A DNA stretch of 11,282 nucleotides from Bacteroidota bacterium (GTDB lineage Bacteria > Bacteroidota > Bacteroidia > Bacteroidales > UBA4417), in the NCBI GenBank assembly GCA_020048595.1, contig JAIFMH010000020.1, positions 1 to 11,282 on the forward strand, read 5' to 3'. Below, one piece after another: positions 6,951 to 11,282 of the stretch (its first letter is position 1; each line of letters begins with the position of its first letter). The notes below the pieces were generated by a model. It worked only from the letters and a program-made list of their open reading frames with translations. It searched no databases and was not told the origin of the DNA. Both the position numbers and the translations under genes were made by a program.

Positions 6951-7868
6951 CTAAAAATACCTTGGAGTGATGAATCGTTTACGGATATTGAAGTCGTAGC
7001 TGAGCCTGATTTCATGTGATCCTTTGTTATACACTTTCAACTCATTAAGCCATATATCATATGAATAACCGATGCGCAGATTCTGAGCTACGTTAATTTC
7101 AGTGATCAGTGAAATGGCCTTTTCAGTACGGTATGATACTCCAAGCCACAGCACATTTACAAACAGAAAACTTACATTCAGATCGAGTTGAGGTGGTGCA
7201 TTTTTTACGTATTTTGCCAACAGTGACGGGCGAAAAACCACGTTCTCACCTAGAGGAATGGCAGCACCGGTCATGCCATAAAAATGGGTAAGGAGTTTGG
7301 CAAACTGGCTGTTACCGGCTGAATCCGTAACTACTACTGATTGGTTTCGCAGTAACTGCCGTGAGGAAACACCTGCATAAAACTTGTCTGAATAATAGTA
7401 AATCCCAAAATTTGCATCAGGCACAATCTTATTATCTACCTGGTAAATCAGAAATGGATCTTTTGCGTCTTGCGCAATAATATCGTTGTACACTAATCCG
7501 CTGTTTTTAAACCCTGCCTGTATTCCAAACGATAGTTTACTTTTCGGGAATATAATCCGGTAAGCAAAAGTTGCCATTGCCCCGGTGTATGACATAGGAC
7601 TTATTTTATCATTATAAATATTGAATCCCAGAGCCAGTTTCGGATTATTTAATGGCGAATGTACGGATGCACTTATGGTTTTGGGTGCTCCATCAATATT
7701 TACCCATTGGTAACGATAAAGAATGTCGGCCGTAAGTAGTTCGCGGCTTCCCGCATAAGCAGGATTAACCGCCATTTTATTGAACATGTATTGGCTGAAT
7801 AAGGCATCCTGTTGTGCAAACAAAGAGGTTGCCAATAAAAGTATTAAGGTGGTGAGTAGTGTTTTCAT
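6951..7868 (-). CDS. PorP/SprF-family type IX secretion system outer-membrane protein
   Basis: This 305-residue protein starts with a signal peptide (1-18, LFAQ|Q). The family's hallmark follows directly: QDALFSQYMFNKMAVNPAYAG at about residues 20-40. The rest alternates short amphipathic beta-strands rich in aromatic residues and ends in RYF, as expected for an outer-membrane barrel of usual family length (about 300). The ATG at 7866-7868 was chosen over an in-frame ATG 84 bases upstream because it sits directly before the signal peptide. PorP/SprF proteins work with the T9SS motor and peptidoglycan-linked partners. Paralogues are often encoded beside a type B T9SS substrate, as SprF is beside the adhesin SprB, and are needed for that substrate's export or surface retention. 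The position here, after the adhesin and before a PorE-like gene, fits that pairing. Whether this is the core PorP or a dedicated paralogue cannot be decided from one locus; the context favours a dedicated paralogue. Confidence 0.93.
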   Translation of the reverse strand: MKTLLTTLILLLATSLFAQQDALFSQYMFNKMAVNPAYAGSRELLTADILYRYQWVNIDGAPKTISASVHSPLNNPKLALGFNIYNDKISPMSYTGAMATFAYRIIFPKSKLSFGIQAGFKNSGLVYNDIIAQDAKDPFLIYQVDNKIVPDANFGIYYYSDKFYAGVSSRQLLRNQSVVVTDSAGNSQFAKLLTHFYGMTGAAIPLGENVVFRPSLLAKYVKNAPPQLDLNVSFLFVNVLWLGVSYRTEKAISLITEINVAQNLRIGYSYDIWLNELKVYNKGSHEIRLSYDFNIRKRFITPRYF

Positions 7869-8037
7869 CGTTACACTTTTTATTGTTTTACCTGATGGTT
7901 TGTTAACTAATATCAGGCTTGATTTATTAGTAGTTCCCCGCATCAGCATCATTTTTTTTATGGTGATATTGTGGTAGTGGTAATTTACGCTTCAACAGGT
8001 TGGTGATTTGCTCTCTCTATGGGATAATAGGAATGAG

Positions 8038-8062
8038 GCAAAGCTTCCCAGTGAAGCTTTGC
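8038..8062 (-). terminator. Perfect 10-bp hairpin between the adhesin and porP/sprF-like genes
   Basis: GCAAAGCTTC (8038-8047) is the exact reverse complement of 8053-8062, with a five-base loop. It starts 14 bases after the adhesin stop codon in the direction of transcription. No T-run follows on the minus strand, so it may act as an attenuator or as a 3' stabiliser and processing site rather than a full terminator. The 208-bp gap downstream contains no clear Bacteroidota promoter, so read-through into the next gene is likely. Confidence 0.5.
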
Positions 8063-8076
8063 TTTACCCTACCTGT

Positions 8077-8364
8077 TTATTCGTCGCTTCCATGAAGGTA
8101 TATCCAGCCTGTACGCGAACCTACATTCTTAATAGTGAGGAGATAGTAGTACGTACCAGATGGTAATATTTCGCCTTTATTGTTGGTCCCATCCCAGAAG
8201 ACATCTGTATTATCATACCTGCTAAAATCTCTGACCCTGTCGCCCCAGCGGTTAAAAATCAGTATGGTATTATCCGGAAAATCTTCAATACCACGGATAA
8301 ACCAGGTATCATTACTATTATCGCCATCGGGCGTTAACAGGTTATAGATAATCAGATCATCCAG
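8077..8364 (-). other. T9SS type B sorting domain (CHU_C, gliding motility-associated C-terminal domain)
   Basis: The last 95 residues of the adhesin carry the full set of family marks in order: LLTPDGDNSNDTW (family form iTPNGDGxND), ILIFNRWGDRV (iyNRWGxxV), FWDGTNNKG, LPSGTYYYLL (lPxGtYxY) and a short end GWIYLHGSDE. This domain directs export through the type IX system and in many cases remains attached, unlike type A domains, which are cleaved. A type B domain beside a PorP/SprF gene is the typical arrangement. Confidence 0.93.
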
Positions 8365-11282
8365 TTTTGCTATCACGTGTACATTAACAGTAGCAGTATC
8401 ACAAAGAAGCGGATCCCCGCTATTGCATATCATATAACAGAATGCATCATCCCCGATAAATTTATCATCAGGTGTATATGTAATTGTGTTATCCTGATTT
8501 ATTACCACAACTCCATGTGCAGGATTTTCACAAATGGATATACTTCGTGTATCATCACCAGCATCCGAATCATTATCAAGTACCTGGATAGTAGTTGCTG
8601 TATTTATCAGTGTTGAATCGTAATCAGATTTTGCAACTACAGCAATAGATACAACCATTTCATCCTGGGCTGAACATCCGGAAAGTACATCAACAACTGT
8701 TGCTGTGAAAAGGGTCTGTTTATTGACTGGAAGAGTCCCCGGATTGGGTATGTTATTGCTCTGGAGCAAGGCTGATGGCTCCCAAGTCCATTCGTAAATG
8801 CCTGAACCGCCTGTGGCAGAACCCTGAAGTATAGTTACTTCTCCGGTGGTGACAACCTGGTTGTTACCTGCATTCAATGTAATTCCTGTTACAATTGTAA
8901 GCACCATTTCATCATTGGCCACTTCCAGGCTACATACAGGACTTCCAAATGCCTTGAGTATAAGTGTGACATTTCCGGTAAAACCGGCTGCAGGAGTAAA
9001 GATTGGCTTTAACACGGTTGCATCGGAAAGTGTACCGGCATTTCCAGGATTGATTTCCCATAGCAAGGTAGAATAATTAACTGCCAAAGCTCCATTCAAA
9101 TTGAGTACTGCAGTATTGCAAATGGTTGCATCAAGTCCTGCATTTGCCTCTGGAGCAGGAGCAAAGGTGAGTACTAACGAGTCGATGCTTTCAGCACAAG
9201 GGGCAAAGCCGCTTATACGCATGGAAAGTACTGCTTTACCGGCAGAAAATTCCTCTGCACCCGGTGTATACACTGGATTTATAAGTCCCGGATCATCGAA
9301 AGTTCCCAAACCACTGCTTGTCCAAAGAACAGAACTGAAATTAACAGCACTTGCGCTACCGAGTATATAGCTTCCGGCGGCTTCGCAAACCGTCGTATCT
9401 GAACCTGCTGTCATTACAACTGATGGGATAACAGTTATTGTAATTGTATCATTTGTACAACCTGAAGGCAATGGGATACCGCTGTCACAAACTAATAGCA
9501 CAATGGTATCAGTACCTGCGAATGTTGTTGACGGTGTGTATACGTAATCGCCGTTTGCAAGGATACTAAATGTACCATTAGCCGGACCTGCAACAGGTGT
9601 AATATTAACTGTTAAGCTTGTTCCGTCAGAATCATAATCTCCGTTAGCTAAGATATTTCCGGCAAATGCTGAATTATTGCAGGTGATTTCCTTTTCATTG
9701 ACTGTCACAGGTGCATCGTTTACAGGTCCAACATTTATGGTTATCAGAGCTGTGTCGCATAACACAGGAATACCATTATCACAAATTTCTATGCAGAACT
9801 GATCAGCTCCAATGAAGTTGAGATCAGGGGTATACATGAAACAAACCTGGTCGCCAGTTACAACGGGAGCGCTAATACTGCCATTCGATGCATTGCCACA
9901 AATACTTGCCGTAAATACAGAACCTGCATCAGGATCGGTGATGGTGCGGCAAATAGTAATCGGCGTATCCTCAGGTGTGCTCACTATTACTCCGGTTACT
10001 ACCGGTGGATCATTAACCAGACCAACATTTATGGTTATAATGGCAGTGTCGCACAACACAGGGATACCATTATCACATATCTCTATGCAGAATTGGTCAG
10101 ATCCATTGAAGTTGAGATTAGGGGTATACATGAAACAAACCTGGTCGCCAGTTACAATGGGAGCACTTATGCTGCCGTTTGCTGCACTTCCGCAGATACT
10201 TGCCGTAAATACAGATCCTGCATCAGGGTCAGTGATGGTACGGCAAATGGCGATAGGAGTATCCTCCGGCGTATCGCTGGTAATTCCGGTTACAACCGGT
10301 GAATCTTCAAGCGGAAGAATTGTGATATAAACGATAGCCGTATCACAATCGTTATCCGTATCACAAAGCTGGTAAATAAAGCTGTCGGTTCCGTTGAAGT
10401 TAGCGTTAGGAATATAGTCGTATGTTCCGTTGGTGAATGTCAGCACTCCGTTTGTAGTGGTGTTGACAAGGGTCCATACGTTGCCGCCGTCGCCACTCAG
10501 TATATCATTGCCGGTTACCAGTGCTCCGGTGATCTGGGTGTCTTCGTTGGTGGTGATATAGTCTGCATTGGCAGTTGGAGCGTCATCCACTGAAGTTACC
10601 GTGATATAAACGATCGCTGTATCGCAATCGTTATCCGTATCACAAAGCTGGTAAATAAAACTGTCGGTGCCGTTGAAGTCCGCGTTCGGAATATAGTCAT
10701 ATGTTCCGTTGGTGAACGTCAAAGTACCGTTTGTGGTTGTGCTGACCAAAGTCCAGGCATTACCGCCATCACCGCTCAACAAATCATTGCCTGTTACGAT
10801 TGCACCTATTATCTGAGTGTCTTCGTTTGTTGAGATATAATCTGCATTAGCTGTCGGAGCGTCATCCACCGAAGTTACCGAGATATAAACGATAGCAGTA
10901 TCGCAATCGTTATCCGTATCACAAAGCTGGTAAATAAAACTGTCGGAGCCGTTGAAGTCCGCATTCGGAAGGTAATCATAGGTTCCGTTGGTGAATGTCA
11001 AAGTTCCGTTTGTTGTAGTGCTGACCAAAGTCCAGGCATTACCGCCATCACCGCTCAGTAGATCATTTCCGGTAACAATGGCACCGGAGATTTGAGTGTC
11101 TTCGTTTGTGGTGATATAGTCTGCATTGGCTGTTGGCGCATCATCCACTGAAGTTACCGTGATATAAACGATAGCCGTATCGCAATCGTTATCCGTATCA
11201 CAAAGCTGGTAAATAAAACTATCTGTTCCGTTGAAGTCCGCATTCGGAGTATAGTCATACGTTCCGTTTGTGAAAGTCAGCG
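8077..11282 (-). CDS. Giant tandem-repeat cell-surface adhesin with T9SS type B C-terminal sorting domain; 5' end outside window
   Basis: The frame is open from the window edge to the stop at 8077-8079, so the 1067 visible residues are only the C-terminal part. From the N-terminal side the domains are as follows. Part of one and three complete 93-residue tandem-95/cadherin-like repeats (10312-11282) each carry NEDTQI, LSGDGGN, and a DTDNDCD acidic stretch. Two 98-residue repeats (9724-10311) carry PEDTPI and DPDAGSVF. One diverged repeat spans 9418-9723. About 260 residues of PKD/Ig-like modules span 8638-9417. Another tandem-95-like domain spans 8365-8637. The gliding-motility-associated (CHU_C) type B sorting domain spans 8077-8364. 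The acidic loops suggest calcium binding, and paired cysteines suggest disulfides. The protein would cross the inner membrane by Sec and be exported by T9SS to the surface, as with SprB-type adhesins. The following porP/sprF-like gene is its likely partner. A GTG at 11148 is a codon inside a repeat and not the start. Confidence 0.92.
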   Translation of the reverse strand, partial: LTFTNGTYDYTPNADFNGTDSFIYQLCDTDNDCDTAIVYITVTSVDDAPTANADYITTNEDTQISGAIVTGNDLLSGDGGNAWTLVSTTTNGTLTFTNGTYDYLPNADFNGSDSFIYQLCDTDNDCDTAIVYISVTSVDDAPTANADYISTNEDTQIIGAIVTGNDLLSGDGGNAWTLVSTTTNGTLTFTNGTYDYIPNADFNGTDSFIYQLCDTDNDCDTAIVYITVTSVDDAPTANADYITTNEDTQITGALVTGNDILSGDGGNVWTLVNTTTNGVLTFTNGTYDYIPNANFNGTDSFIYQLCDTDNDCDTAIVYITILPLEDSPVVTGITSDTPEDTPIAICRTITDPDAGSVFTASICGSAANGSISAPIVTGDQVCFMYTPNLNFNGSDQFCIEICDNGIPVLCDTAIITINVGLVNDPPVVTGVIVSTPEDTPITICRTITDPDAGSVFTASICGNASNGSISAPVVTGDQVCFMYTPDLNFIGADQFCIEICDNGIPVLCDTALITINVGPVNDAPVTVNEKEITCNNSAFAGNILANGDYDSDGTSLTVNITPVAGPANGTFSILANGDYVYTPSTTFAGTDTIVLLVCDSGIPLPSGCTNDTITITVIPSVVMTAGSDTTVCEAAGSYILGSASAVNFSSVLWTSSGLGTFDDPGLINPVYTPGAEEFSAGKAVLSMRISGFAPCAESIDSLVLTFAPAPEANAGLDATICNTAVLNLNGALAVNYSTLLWEINPGNAGTLSDATVLKPIFTPAAGFTGNVTLILKAFGSPVCSLEVANDEMVLTIVTGITLNAGNNQVVTTGEVTILQGSATGGSGIYEWTWEPSALLQSNNIPNPGTLPVNKQTLFTATVVDVLSGCSAQDEMVVSIAVVAKSDYDSTLINTATTIQVLDNDSDAGDDTRSISICENPAHGVVVINQDNTITYTPDDKFIGDDAFCYMICNSGDPLLCDTATVNVHVIAKLDDLIIYNLLTPDGDNSNDTWFIRGIEDFPDNTILIFNRWGDRVRDFSRYDNTDVFWDGTNNKGEILPSGTYYYLLTIKNVGSRTGWIYLHGSDE
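9724..10311 (-). repeat. Two tandem 294-bp (98-aa) adhesin repeats
   Basis: Units are 10018-10311 and 9724-10017. Both encode PEDTPI(A/T)ICRTITDPDAG, the stretch GDQVCFMYTP, and CIEICDNGIPVLCDTA. They differ from the 93-residue units by five residues and by six cysteines per unit. The DNA of the two copies is nearly identical over long stretches, which indicates duplication after the two repeat classes split. Confidence 0.9.
10312..11282 (-). repeat. Tandem 279-bp (93-aa) adhesin repeats, three complete and one partial, continuing past the window
   Basis: Units are 10312-10590, 10591-10869 and 10870-11148, with a partial unit at 11149-11282. A 35-base block, starting at 10346, 10625, 10904 and 11183, is identical in all four copies and encodes FIYQLCDTDNDC. 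The two units 10591-11148 resemble each other more than either resembles the C-terminal-most unit, which carries changes such as GGNVWTLVN for GGNAWTLVS. Confidence 0.95.

Noticed and set aside
6902..7015. Longer N-terminus for the PorE-like protein from an ATG at 7015
   Set aside because: It would overlap the end of the PorP/SprF gene by 65 bases and place 38 unrelated residues before a good signal peptide.
7869..7952. Longer N-terminus for the PorP/SprF protein from an ATG at 7952
   Set aside because: The added 28 residues are polar and would bury the signal peptide that begins at the ATG at 7868.
9812..10330. Plus-strand open frame of 172 codons across the adhesin repeats
   Set aside because: It is a shadow of the repetitive minus-strand gene; its internal repetition mirrors the 294-bp units and its product resembles nothing known.
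11146..11148. GTG at 11146-11148 as the start of the adhesin
   Set aside because: The codon lies inside a repeat (it is the Val of TSVDDAP), the frame stays open to the window edge, and the upstream residues continue the same repeat pattern.
10312..11282. CRISPR array
   Set aside because: The repeat period is 279 bp, the repeats are in frame and encode a continuous beta-domain protein, and there are no unique spacers.

Overview
The window looks like a chromosomal segment from a member of the Bacteroidota. The evidence is a type B type IX secretion (T9SS) sorting domain, a PorP/SprF-family outer-membrane protein, a PorE-like OmpA protein, moderately AT-rich DNA, and start codons preceded by A/T-rich sequence rather than Shine-Dalgarno motifs. 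I cannot place it below phylum level.

Layout from left to right. (1) At the left edge, on the minus strand, are the first 31 codons of a gene that resembles the pyridoxamine-5'-phosphate-oxidase-like (YhbP-type) family. (2) Positions 94-534 are non-coding and carry two related palindromic elements. (3) Positions 535-3834 (minus) encode a 1099-residue outer-membrane protein. It has a signal peptide, a peptidase-MA-like domain whose HExxH motif is lost, a TolB-like beta-propeller, a charged linker and an Omp85-type barrel with the RGF motif. (4) Positions 3835-4185 are a divergent intergenic region. (5) Positions 4186-4827 (plus) encode a glyoxalase II-like metallo-beta-lactamase-fold hydrolase with all metal ligands present. 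(6) A near-perfect bidirectional terminator lies at 4827-4867. (7) Positions 4877-11282 (all minus) form a T9SS cassette. In transcription order it holds a giant repetitive adhesin (5' end outside the window) ending in a type B sorting domain, a PorP/SprF-family protein, and a PorE-like TPR/PD40/CRD/OmpA protein.

The cassette makes sense as one unit. The adhesin would be exported by T9SS through recognition of its C-terminal type B domain. The PorP/SprF protein is the likely dedicated outer-membrane partner, and the OmpA-domain protein would tie that partner to peptidoglycan. A 10-bp perfect hairpin sits between the adhesin and the porP/sprF-like gene, and 49 bp separate the last two genes.

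I see no CRISPR array, tRNA, rRNA, insertion sequence or phage gene. The most unusual items are the Omp85-type barrel whose periplasmic part is a dead peptidase fold plus a propeller instead of recognisable POTRA domains, and the recently homogenised 279-bp repeat array in the adhesin.
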